DNA of 64,000 bases from Chitinophagaceae bacterium (lineage in GTDB: Bacteria > Bacteroidota > Bacteroidia > Chitinophagales > Chitinophagaceae): assembly GCA_947375185.1 (NCBI GenBank), contig CANCEU010000004.1:1-64000 (forward strand). Reading direction: 5' to 3'. Shown here piece by piece: positions 56,253 to 64,000 of the stretch; the stretch's first letter is position 1, and every line of letters begins with the position of its first letter. The notes under the pieces are model-generated. The model was given only the letters and a program-made list of their open reading frames with translations. It made no database searches and had not been told where the DNA came from. The position numbers were made by a program, and so were the translations under genes.

Positions 56253-59150
56253 ATGCTAAAATGGCATTTTATAATTTTCATACTATTTACCAGTATTGTA
56301 ATAAACGCACAAACAATAACAAATCCATGGATTACATTCGACAATAGAAATTTAAATGCTGTTGCATTGGCAATTGATAATTCAGGTAATATGTATACCG
56401 CAAATCAGGGTATCAGTTCGGTAAGTAAAATTACACAGCAAGGTGTGGTGACGAAATTTTGGGGGAATTTAGACTCGAGTGCTAATCCAAATGCTATAAC
56501 AATTGATAAATTAGGTAATATTTATACTGCTAATAAGGGCAATAATACAGTCAGTAAAATTACACCACAAGGTTTAGTTACAAAAACCTGGGCTCTCTTA
56601 GATACAAATGCAATTCCTTTTGCTATCACCATTGATAGTATTGGTAATATATATACTGCGAACCTAGGCAATAACACAGTTAGTAAAATCACACCACAAG
56701 GATCTATCACGAAAGCATGGGCAAATTTAGATTCTAATGCTGCTCCAAATGCTATTGCTATAGATAATTTGGGTAATGTATATACTGCCAATAGTAGAAA
56801 TAATACAATAAGTAAAATTACACCTTTAGGGGTAGTTGCAAAAATTTGGGCAAACTTTTCTACAACTATAAATTATCATATAGAAATTGCTACAGACAAT
56901 CTAGGAAATGTTTATACCATTAATTCAGGGTTGACATCGAATAATGCTAATGTATATAAAATTAATCCAAATGGTATTATTTCACTATTATATACTTTTT
57001 CTGCAAATACATATGCGGGACTTTTTAATTATAAAATCACTCTTGATAAAAATCAAAATATTTTTGTAACGAACGCTTATAGTAAAATAATTACAAAAAT
57101 ATTTAATTCTGGTTCCGTGCAAAATATAGCAACTTTAAAATATGGTCCAAATTTTATAATAGCAAGCAATGACGGATTTTTTTATACAACGAATGGCGGT
57201 TCAGTAAGTAAGATTGCAAATTCAATTGTTACGAACTACGATTTGTCAAATAATATTAATCCATATGGGATTGTTACTGATAGTTTGGGTAATGTATTTT
57301 CTATAAATAGTGAATCAACACTATCTAAAATATCACATACAATTAGTAGAATTTCAACGAATGGTATATTGAATCAAAAATGGGTATTATTTGATTCATC
57401 TTTTATTTCAAGATATCCTTTAACAGCCGATCATTCAGGTAATATATTTGTAGTCAATGATACTACAAGATATTTATATAAAATTTCAAATTCAACAACC
57501 GATACTAGCTGGGGAGGTTTTCAGGAATCTAGTATAAAATATTCAACTAAAATTACAAGTGATAATTTTGGGAATATCTATTTGGCTCATACCTATGGGG
57601 TTGTTAGGGAATTCTATATGGTTAGCAAATTCTCAAAAGAAGGATATTTTCGTGGCTATGTTCTTGAAAATACTGTGCCAACTGGTCCGATGACTTTATG
57701 TGTTGATCAATTTGGTAATATATATGTGGGAGACAGTCAAAGAAAAATCAATAAAATTGACGCTAACGGCGTTATAACATATAAATGGGCTGATTATAGT
57801 GTCTTTGAAAAAATTATTGCTGATATATATGGTAATATATATTGTACTAGTTCTACTTCAATCCGAAAATTATCATCAAGTGGCAAACTCCTTCAAACCT
57901 GGGATGGGTTTACAAATATCAATGATTATGCTGTTGATCATTTAGGAAATTTTTATTTTCTTCACACTAATCCAGTTACAGGTCTTTCTTCTGTGAATCG
58001 TATCGATAAAAATGGGGTACTTAAGAATAATTGGGTGAGTGGATTTAAGTATTCAATGCCTGATGCATTGAATAATCCAAATCATACAATGAATTATGAT
58101 ACCGTTTTAAATAAGATATATATTTTAAACAATCCAAATATTGATGGGACCAATCCTTACATCATTAAAATTGATACCTGCTCAATAATTCCTTCAACTC
58201 CGATTATGACTTTAAGTGGAAAAAAATCAATATGTGCAGGAGATTCTGCAATTTTAATTAGCAATAGCCTAAACGGAAATAAATGGTATTTAAACGACAC
58301 CTTAATTAAAGATTCTACTAGGGCTACATTACTTGCTAAAATAAAAGGTAACTATAGTTTAAAAAGTGCAATTAATGGTTGCTTTAGTGCATCTAGTAAT
58401 ATCATTGATATTTCGATAAATCCAGCTCCTACTTTACCACTAGCGAAAGACACCACTTATTGTAATGGCTCAATCACAGATACCTTAAAAGTGATTGCAA
58501 CTACTGGGAATAAATTACAATGGTATGGTACTAATGCAACAGGTGGAATTGGAACAAGTGTTGCAATTAAACCTATCAGTAATACAAATGGGGGTACTAA
58601 TTATTATGTTAGTCAAGTAAATATATTAACAGGTTGTGAGGGTCCAAGAGCTAAAGTAAACGTAACTATTAATCCAGTCCCAATTGCACCAATATTGAGT
58701 AGGGATGTAAATAATTTTTTAATTGCAAATACAAACGGTATTACTTGGTATAAAGATGGTACCACTTTGCAAGACACTTCACAAAAATTTAAACCAACTT
58801 TGGCAGGATCATATACCGCAAAAACTTTTTTAAATGGTTGCTTTAGTGCATCAAGTGCAGCATATTATTATTTAGTAACTGATATTGTAAATATTAGTAC
58901 AGATGAATATATTAAGCTTGCTCCAAATCCATTTGTAAATCAATTGAATTTTGATTTTTTCTTAAAAGGATATCAGAGATTAAACATGGAAGTATTTGAT
59001 ATTTCAAGTGGCGCTAAAGTTGTCAGTAAGCAAAACCTAACCCCGGGAATGCCAATTTACTTAGGGGAATTAGCTGCTGGGACTTATATTATTATAGTAA
59101 CTTCAAATGATCAAAAGTTATCTTATCAATTCAAAATGGTAAAACTTTAA
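56253..59150 (+). CDS. Secreted NHL/SBBP-like beta-propeller protein with Ig-like region and T9SS C-terminal sorting domain
   Basis: Repeated AIDxxGNxYTANxxxNTVSKITPQG; C-terminal LAPNPFVNQLNFDFFLKGYQRLNMEVFDISSGAKV...LAAGTYIIIVTSNDQKLSYQFKMVKL. Confidence 0.85.
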   Translation: MLKWHFIIFILFTSIVINAQTITNPWITFDNRNLNAVALAIDNSGNMYTANQGISSVSKITQQGVVTKFWGNLDSSANPNAITIDKLGNIYTANKGNNTVSKITPQGLVTKTWALLDTNAIPFAITIDSIGNIYTANLGNNTVSKITPQGSITKAWANLDSNAAPNAIAIDNLGNVYTANSRNNTISKITPLGVVAKIWANFSTTINYHIEIATDNLGNVYTINSGLTSNNANVYKINPNGIISLLYTFSANTYAGLFNYKITLDKNQNIFVTNAYSKIITKIFNSGSVQNIATLKYGPNFIIASNDGFFYTTNGGSVSKIANSIVTNYDLSNNINPYGIVTDSLGNVFSINSESTLSKISHTISRISTNGILNQKWVLFDSSFISRYPLTADHSGNIFVVNDTTRYLYKISNSTTDTSWGGFQESSIKYSTKITSDNFGNIYLAHTYGVVREFYMVSKFSKEGYFRGYVLENTVPTGPMTLCVDQFGNIYVGDSQRKINKIDANGVITYKWADYSVFEKIIADIYGNIYCTSSTSIRKLSSSGKLLQTWDGFTNINDYAVDHLGNFYFLHTNPVTGLSSVNRIDKNGVLKNNWVSGFKYSMPDALNNPNHTMNYDTVLNKIYILNNPNIDGTNPYIIKIDTCSIIPSTPIMTLSGKKSICAGDSAILISNSLNGNKWYLNDTLIKDSTRATLLAKIKGNYSLKSAINGCFSASSNIIDISINPAPTLPLAKDTTYCNGSITDTLKVIATTGNKLQWYGTNATGGIGTSVAIKPISNTNGGTNYYVSQVNILTGCEGPRAKVNVTINPVPIAPILSRDVNNFLIANTNGITWYKDGTTLQDTSQKFKPTLAGSYTAKTFLNGCFSASSAAYYYLVTDIVNISTDEYIKLAPNPFVNQLNFDFFLKGYQRLNMEVFDISSGAKVVSKQNLTPGMPIYLGELAAGTYIIIVTSNDQKLSYQFKMVKL
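56367..56866 (+). repeat. Four consecutive ~129-bp (43-aa) repeats encoding propeller blades
   Basis: The AGTAAAA(T) anchor recurs at 56424, 56553, 56682 and 56811, exactly 129 bp apart. Confidence 0.85.
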
Positions 59151-59154
59151 GCAC

Positions 59155-59592
59155 ATGAAACACTTAAATTTTTTAATTATATTAATTACAATTTTAATAC
59201 TTTCTTGTAGTAAAGGTGGTGATACTGCTTCAAATTCCCCAACGACAATACCTACGCCAACACCGACACCTACAGAATCTCCTGTTGCTTTTACAGTGAA
59301 TGTTGATCCAGGTACAGGTAATATTTTAGCAGTTGTTGGATCATCTCAATTGATAGGGGTTAAAGTTAGTTCTACTATTCCTTCTGCGGGAGTTACAATT
59401 GCTGTGACAGTTTCCAAGGATGTAGATAATTCAACTGTGTTTACAACTTCAAATTCAAGTGTAGCTGCTGATAATAATTTTACCATTACAGGGTTGACTC
59501 CAGGAGCTTTATGCACTGTAGCAGTTGTGGTTACTTCAAAATCAAATGCTACAAATACTAAAACAGTTTCGTTTAAGTTGGCAGTTAAATAG
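59155..59592 (+). CDS. Lipoprotein, paralogue of 42301..42732
   Basis: Lipobox ILSCSKGGDTASNSP; shared VNVDPGTGNIL and DVDNSTVF...SSVAADNNFTITGLTPGxLCT. Confidence 0.8.
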   Translation: MKHLNFLIILITILILSCSKGGDTASNSPTTIPTPTPTPTESPVAFTVNVDPGTGNILAVVGSSQLIGVKVSSTIPSAGVTIAVTVSKDVDNSTVFTTSNSSVAADNNFTITGLTPGALCTVAVVVTSKSNATNTKTVSFKLAVK

Positions 59593-59670
59593 ATTTTCCA
59601 ATTATAAGTATTAAATCATACATTTTGACGTAATAATAGCATCAATATAAGATTTCTTAGAAAATATAGG

Positions 59671-59702
59671 TTTGCTATGTAGTAGCAATTAATTTATATT
59701 TG
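59671..59702 (+). promoter_or_regulatory. Predicted promoter for 59722 gene
   Basis: TTTG (59671-59674) N20 TATATTTG (59695-59702), a good match to TTTG-N~20-TAnnTTTG. Confidence 0.55.
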
Positions 59703-59721
59703 TTTGATCTATTTTACAAGT

Positions 59722-60387
59722 ATGATAAGGAGGTTTATTTTCATTATTGGGGTCTTTTTTTCCATTCATCTGCAAGCACAAACAGGTATTGGAACGATTA
59801 CGCCTAATTCGTCTGCTAAATTAGAAATTGCCGCAACTGATAAAGGGTTACTCATTCCAAGAATGACCGCTACGCAAAGAGGAAATATTGTTTCTCCAGC
59901 GAATGGCTTACTAGTGTTTCAAACTGATGGGGTGATTGGTTTTTATGTTAATACAGGTACTGCAGTATCACCAGTTTGGTCAAGGGTAAACATGGATTGG
60001 ACAAAAACTGGAAATGATATAGCCTATACCGCTGGGAATGTTTCCACAACGGGGGCTTTGACGGGGGGGAATTCAAGTACTTCTTCTATCTCTGGATTTG
60101 TGGCGAACATTAATACTCAATCAGGAACTACTTATTCAATTGATGCTACTGATAATGGTAAAGTGATTCAAACCACAGGTGCATCAGCTATCACCATATC
60201 CATTCCAACTGGTTTGCCTACTGGATTTAATTGTACAGTAGTGCAAATGGGGGCAGGGCAAATTACCTTTTCAGGAACTTTTTTAAATAGAACTGGATTT
60301 ACTAAATCAGCTAGTCAATATTCAGTAATTAGTATTTTGAACTTAGGAAGTAATAATTATCTTGTTACTGGCGAAATGAGTAATTAG
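59722..60387 (+). CDS. Secreted tail-fibre-like protein
   Basis: Start at [52 protein letters not shown] is a common tail-fibre-like motif in Bacteroidota surface proteins. Confidence 0.75.
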   Translation: MIRRFIFIIGVFFSIHLQAQTGIGTITPNSSAKLEIAATDKGLLIPRMTATQRGNIVSPANGLLVFQTDGVIGFYVNTGTAVSPVWSRVNMDWTKTGNDIAYTAGNVSTTGALTGGNSSTSSISGFVANINTQSGTTYSIDATDNGKVIQTTGASAITISIPTGLPTGFNCTVVQMGAGQITFSGTFLNRTGFTKSASQYSVISILNLGSNNYLVTGEMSN

Positions 60388-60389
60388 TT

Positions 60390-62312
60390 ATGAAAAATTT
60401 AATTACACTTATTTTATTTATTCTTTTTTCTTTATCTGCAAGTGCCCAAATAGGGCTTCCTGTTCGTCAATCCCTTTTGCCCAAAAACAATTTAGTTGTG
60501 AATTATGATTTTTCAAAATCATCCAGCTTTACGCGCAGCGCTACCACCGTTAACAATATTGCGAGCACTGCTTCGGGGAATGCAAGTATTGTTAATGCCC
60601 CCATTTTTTTAAATTCATTGGGTTTCGTTTCTTTAAACGGAACTAATCAATATGTGGTTACCCCAAATCTTAGGACTTATTTTAAATCCTTAGATGCGAG
60701 TATACAAAAAAGTTTCACCATGAGCTTTTGGGTGTATCCAACTGCAGCCTCTGGTGATTTAGTATATGAATTAGATTCACAAACACCCAATTACGGTTGG
60801 AATGCATCTACAGTCGAATTGGTGAATGGGTATGTAAAATACCGTATTTGGAATGGGACTACTATTACATCAGCATCCACTGTTAATTTAAATCAATGGT
60901 ATCATATTGCTATGGTATATGATGGAGCATCTATTAAAGGATATTTAAATGGGGTATTGCAAGGCGCGCAAACTTATGCAAGAACCATTCCAACTAATGG
61001 ACAATATTATGCAATAGGGGCGGGAGGTGATCAAAATTTGGGCACAAGTGCTTATGGGAATTTTAATTTGGCTCAATTTAAAATTTTCAATTTGCCATTT
61101 AATGATAATGATGTTTTACAAGATTATTTATTAAGAAAAAGCGAGTTTGATTACACTATTCACAGTCCATCCACGAATACAAGTCCAACTTATTGGAGTG
61201 TATCAACTGCTTGGAACAGCACAACAGGTAGTACAGGAGCCTCTGATCCCTTTGGAACTAATCACTTTACACCATGGTTAAATTCAGCCCTGGGTTGGGC
61301 AGCACAAACCTTAGACACAAATCAAAACATTATATTGAATTATGATGAGCCTGCATATATAAAAGGTATTGTTGTTCAGCCAAGAGCAAGTTCAGGGAAT
61401 CAATTTGTAACAAGAGTTCATATAGAGACTAGCTTAACGGGATCTGCACCTTGGACAAGGGTATTAACCAATGAGCCATTGAGTACAAGTATTTATGATG
61501 ATGCACGTATACTTTTCCCAACAACTGTATTTGCAAAATACGTTAAAGTTATCCCAATGCTTTGGACAAATCATATGACTATGCGATTGGGGGCACTCGT
61601 CAAGCCCAATAGCAGTATTGTCAGTAGTGGATTAGTGCTTAATTTGGATGCCGCAAATAGTAAATCTTATCAAGGTACAACTACATTTTACGATTTGTCA
61701 GCTAGTGGTAATAACGCATCTATAACTGGGTCGCCAAATTATACTACACCAGGCGCAATTACTTTTAATGGAACAACACAATACGGAAGAATTCCAAGTG
61801 TGTCAGGAGTTACCGATTTTACAAATACGCAACAATATTCTATAGAGATTTGGTTTAATCCTTCCAATGGACAACCCAACTCGGCAGAGGCTGAATTGAT
61901 GGAGAAATGGAATTTCACAAACGAGACAAAGTATCCTTATACTATTCGTTTTAATGAAGGTGCTAGTAGTATGCTTGTAGCTTGTTATGATGGGACTAAT
62001 TTTAAAAATGTTAGTGTTACGGGGTTCCCTGTAAATACCTGGAAGCAATTGGTTGCAGTTTTTGATTTTGTTGCTAAAACACTTACTGTATATAGGGATG
62101 GAGCTTCAGTTGGAAGTACAAGTTTGACAGGGGTTGTTCAAGTGAGCAACGGAAGTCCTGTAGGAATTGCAGGTAGAATACCTGTAAATGCAGCTGGGGT
62201 ACAGGTTCCATTTAAAGGTACAATTGGTATAATTAGAATGTACAATATTTCTTTAACAGCTGATCAAGTATTACAGAATTTTAATGTGAATAGGGTAAGA
62301 TATGGGTTGTAA
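60390..62312 (+). CDS. Secreted LamG - discoidin-like (F5/8 type C) - LamG protein
   Basis: LamG 1 (VWVYPTAASGD...WYHIAMVYDGASIKGYLNG); central QTLDTNQNIILNYDEPAYIKGIVVQPRASSGNQFVTRVHIETSLTGSAPWTRV...FAKYVKVIPMLWTNHMTMRLGAL; LamG 2 ending RMYNISLTADQVLQNFNVNRVRYGL. Confidence 0.8.
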   Translation: MKNLITLILFILFSLSASAQIGLPVRQSLLPKNNLVVNYDFSKSSSFTRSATTVNNIASTASGNASIVNAPIFLNSLGFVSLNGTNQYVVTPNLRTYFKSLDASIQKSFTMSFWVYPTAASGDLVYELDSQTPNYGWNASTVELVNGYVKYRIWNGTTITSASTVNLNQWYHIAMVYDGASIKGYLNGVLQGAQTYARTIPTNGQYYAIGAGGDQNLGTSAYGNFNLAQFKIFNLPFNDNDVLQDYLLRKSEFDYTIHSPSTNTSPTYWSVSTAWNSTTGSTGASDPFGTNHFTPWLNSALGWAAQTLDTNQNIILNYDEPAYIKGIVVQPRASSGNQFVTRVHIETSLTGSAPWTRVLTNEPLSTSIYDDARILFPTTVFAKYVKVIPMLWTNHMTMRLGALVKPNSSIVSSGLVLNLDAANSKSYQGTTTFYDLSASGNNASITGSPNYTTPGAITFNGTTQYGRIPSVSGVTDFTNTQQYSIEIWFNPSNGQPNSAEAELMEKWNFTNETKYPYTIRFNEGASSMLVACYDGTNFKNVSVTGFPVNTWKQLVAVFDFVAKTLTVYRDGASVGSTSLTGVVQVSNGSPVGIAGRIPVNAAGVQVPFKGTIGIIRMYNISLTADQVLQNFNVNRVRYGL

Positions 62313-62326
62313 ATGAATCCACAATT

Positions 62327-63718
62327 TTAAATTAATGGAATAATTAAATTCACATTCTCAGTTTCTATATAAAACTCTTTTATTCTTTGATCTAATTCAG
62401 AATTCTGTCTTAGGATTAAAGGCATTTCTGTTTTAAAATAGATTTGAAATTTTGAATTGATAGATGTTATGATATCGCTTCTGGTTCTTTTCTGCATATT
62501 GATACTCTTGTTAGATATACCTAGTACATAATTTACTTCATCAATGCTTGTCAGTCGATTGTTTTCTTTAATGTTTAAAATGATTAAATCAAGTAAGGTT
62601 TTTTCGATTTCGGTGAATAATGAATTAGCCTCAGAAGGTGATTTTAATTCATTTACTGGGATATTTGAACTTGGTTTTTTATTTCTTCTTTTCCAAATGA
62701 AAATAGCAATTATAAGTAATGCTAGAATACTTATACTAATGAAAACTGAAGCTAGAGATATGGTATCATTAACATAAATCCTATTTTTTGATTTAGTTAA
62801 TAGTTGAGCTGTAAAAAGAAGAGAATCTATTTTATCAGTGCTTTTGTCATAAATGAATATGTTTGGCTTTTCATACCAAATTATATAATTGTTGAGATTC
62901 GAAACTGGTAATTTATTTTGAAACTCTTTTGATATATTTAATACTTGATTATTATTTATATCCCATATCTCGGTTACTATTTTACTGCTGTTGTGAATCA
63001 GCAAGCCAAATTCTGTATTAGTTAAAAGTGATTTTTCAGATAAATCTTCTTTTATTTCTTTATCTAATTTCCCTAGTGTAATCCATTTTTTCTTTTTTAA
63101 ATCTAATGTATGTACAGAATCAATGAAAACCGGACTGCTTTTAATAGACTGATTTTCCATTTTACTTTCTAACGCAATAATTTGTCCATTAAATTCATCA
63201 TACCACAAAAAAGGTATATCGCCATCTTTATCAACCAATACTTCTTTGTTTAATGGCTCTATTGACCAGTCATTTGTTTTAAATGAAAATAACCTTAGTT
63301 GACCATTTGTTCTCCAAAAACCATATCCACCAATATTGTACAAGTTTTTATTGTAACCAAAACTTAGGCTCCTGAAATTATTGCCCGTATGGATGGTGGA
63401 GTCAATTCTTATAAATCTTGATTTTCCATCTTTTTCAATTTCTTTTAATTTATATAGATATCCTGTGCCATCTATCGTTATAAAAGTATTGCTATCTACA
63501 AATACTAACGATTGTTGAGATTTTGCAATTGTACGGTTAGCTATTGGTAAGATTAAGCAATTTGGTGATCGGATTATTTTTTCATTACCACTTTTGTCAC
63601 CACTGTTTAAAAAATGGTTTAAAAAACTAGGGGTCTTTATGTCATAATAGGGTGCTTGAGCAATACTACTATGCGTCAAAGTAAATAGGGCTAATAGTAT
63701 TGTAGAAAGCTTACACAT
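62327..63718 (-). CDS. Kelch/propeller-like sensor protein with one TM and cytoplasmic C-terminal domain, unknown function
   Basis: Signal peptide ...THSSIAQ; propeller-like Tyr/Trp-rich repeats; TM SLASVFISISILALLIIAIFIWKRRNKK; helical tail. Confidence 0.65.
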   Translation of the reverse strand: MCKLSTILLALFTLTHSSIAQAPYYDIKTPSFLNHFLNSGDKSGNEKIIRSPNCLILPIANRTIAKSQQSLVFVDSNTFITIDGTGYLYKLKEIEKDGKSRFIRIDSTIHTGNNFRSLSFGYNKNLYNIGGYGFWRTNGQLRLFSFKTNDWSIEPLNKEVLVDKDGDIPFLWYDEFNGQIIALESKMENQSIKSSPVFIDSVHTLDLKKKKWITLGKLDKEIKEDLSEKSLLTNTEFGLLIHNSSKIVTEIWDINNNQVLNISKEFQNKLPVSNLNNYIIWYEKPNIFIYDKSTDKIDSLLFTAQLLTKSKNRIYVNDTISLASVFISISILALLIIAIFIWKRRNKKPSSNIPVNELKSPSEANSLFTEIEKTLLDLIILNIKENNRLTSIDEVNYVLGISNKSINMQKRTRSDIITSINSKFQIYFKTEMPLILRQNSELDQRIKEFYIETENVNLIIPLI

Positions 63719-63768
63719 TATGATTTTTTACAAAATTAGACTAAAATATTAGAAATTATCCATTGAGA

Positions 63769-63787
63769 TATAGGTGAGTCACCTATA
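63769..63787. promoter_or_regulatory. 19-bp palindrome upstream of 62327..63718
   Basis: TATAGGTGA-G-TCACCTATA; extra direct half-site TCACCTATAA at 63837-63846. Confidence 0.45.
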
Positions 63788-64000
63788 AATAGACTTAAAA
63801 TCAAGGAGTTAGGGGGTAATATGAAAACCTAGATGTTCACCTATAAGCGTACTAAAACTAGAATACAGGACTTTCAACAATCTAATATTGTAACTGCTTG
63901 AAAAGATTAAATGTATCATTAAATCAAAATCAAGCTTCCATAAAAATTTGCTTTAAAAAATTTAAAAAATATTAATTATGCATCTAAATCAATTTCGTTC

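Noticed and set aside
50528-62312. Prophage
   Set aside because: Tail-fibre-like and LamG motifs are present, but every protein has a signal peptide and there are no terminase, capsid, portal, integrase or lysis genes.

Overview
AT-rich, densely packed chromosomal window, probably Bacteroidota and Chitinophagaceae-like (inferred from protein families, a T9SS sorting domain and TAnnTTTG-type promoters). I saw no rRNA, tRNA, CRISPR array, transposase or integrase. Housekeeping content: murB, priA, a PlsC acyltransferase, amt-gltD-gltB, ispE, etfBA, a CtpA-type protease, peptidases, GH97, a YdiJ-like FAD/FeS oxidoreductase, a carboxylesterase and an SRAP protein. A cbb3 oxidase locus (ccoI-ccoS-ccoNO-ccoQ-ccoP-ccoG-ccoH-safE-like) includes a 55-aa ccoQ absent from the ORF track. 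The final ~13 kb is a surface-protein island of phage-tail-fibre-like, LamG, discoidin-like and beta-propeller proteins. Main candidate system: next to the cco operon lie a soluble PAS histidine kinase, with a His/Met pair spaced like FixL H200/R220, and a response regulator fused directly to a CRP/FNR-type DNA-binding domain. Tandem TGA-N6-TCA (FNR/FixK-type) sites precede both ccoI and ccoS-ccoNO, with the promoter-proximal site 33 bp from a predicted -7 box. This looks like a FixL-FixJ-FixK cascade collapsed into two proteins. It is an inference from sequence read by eye and needs testing. A second point of interest is poly-G tracts in both tail-fibre-like surface genes.
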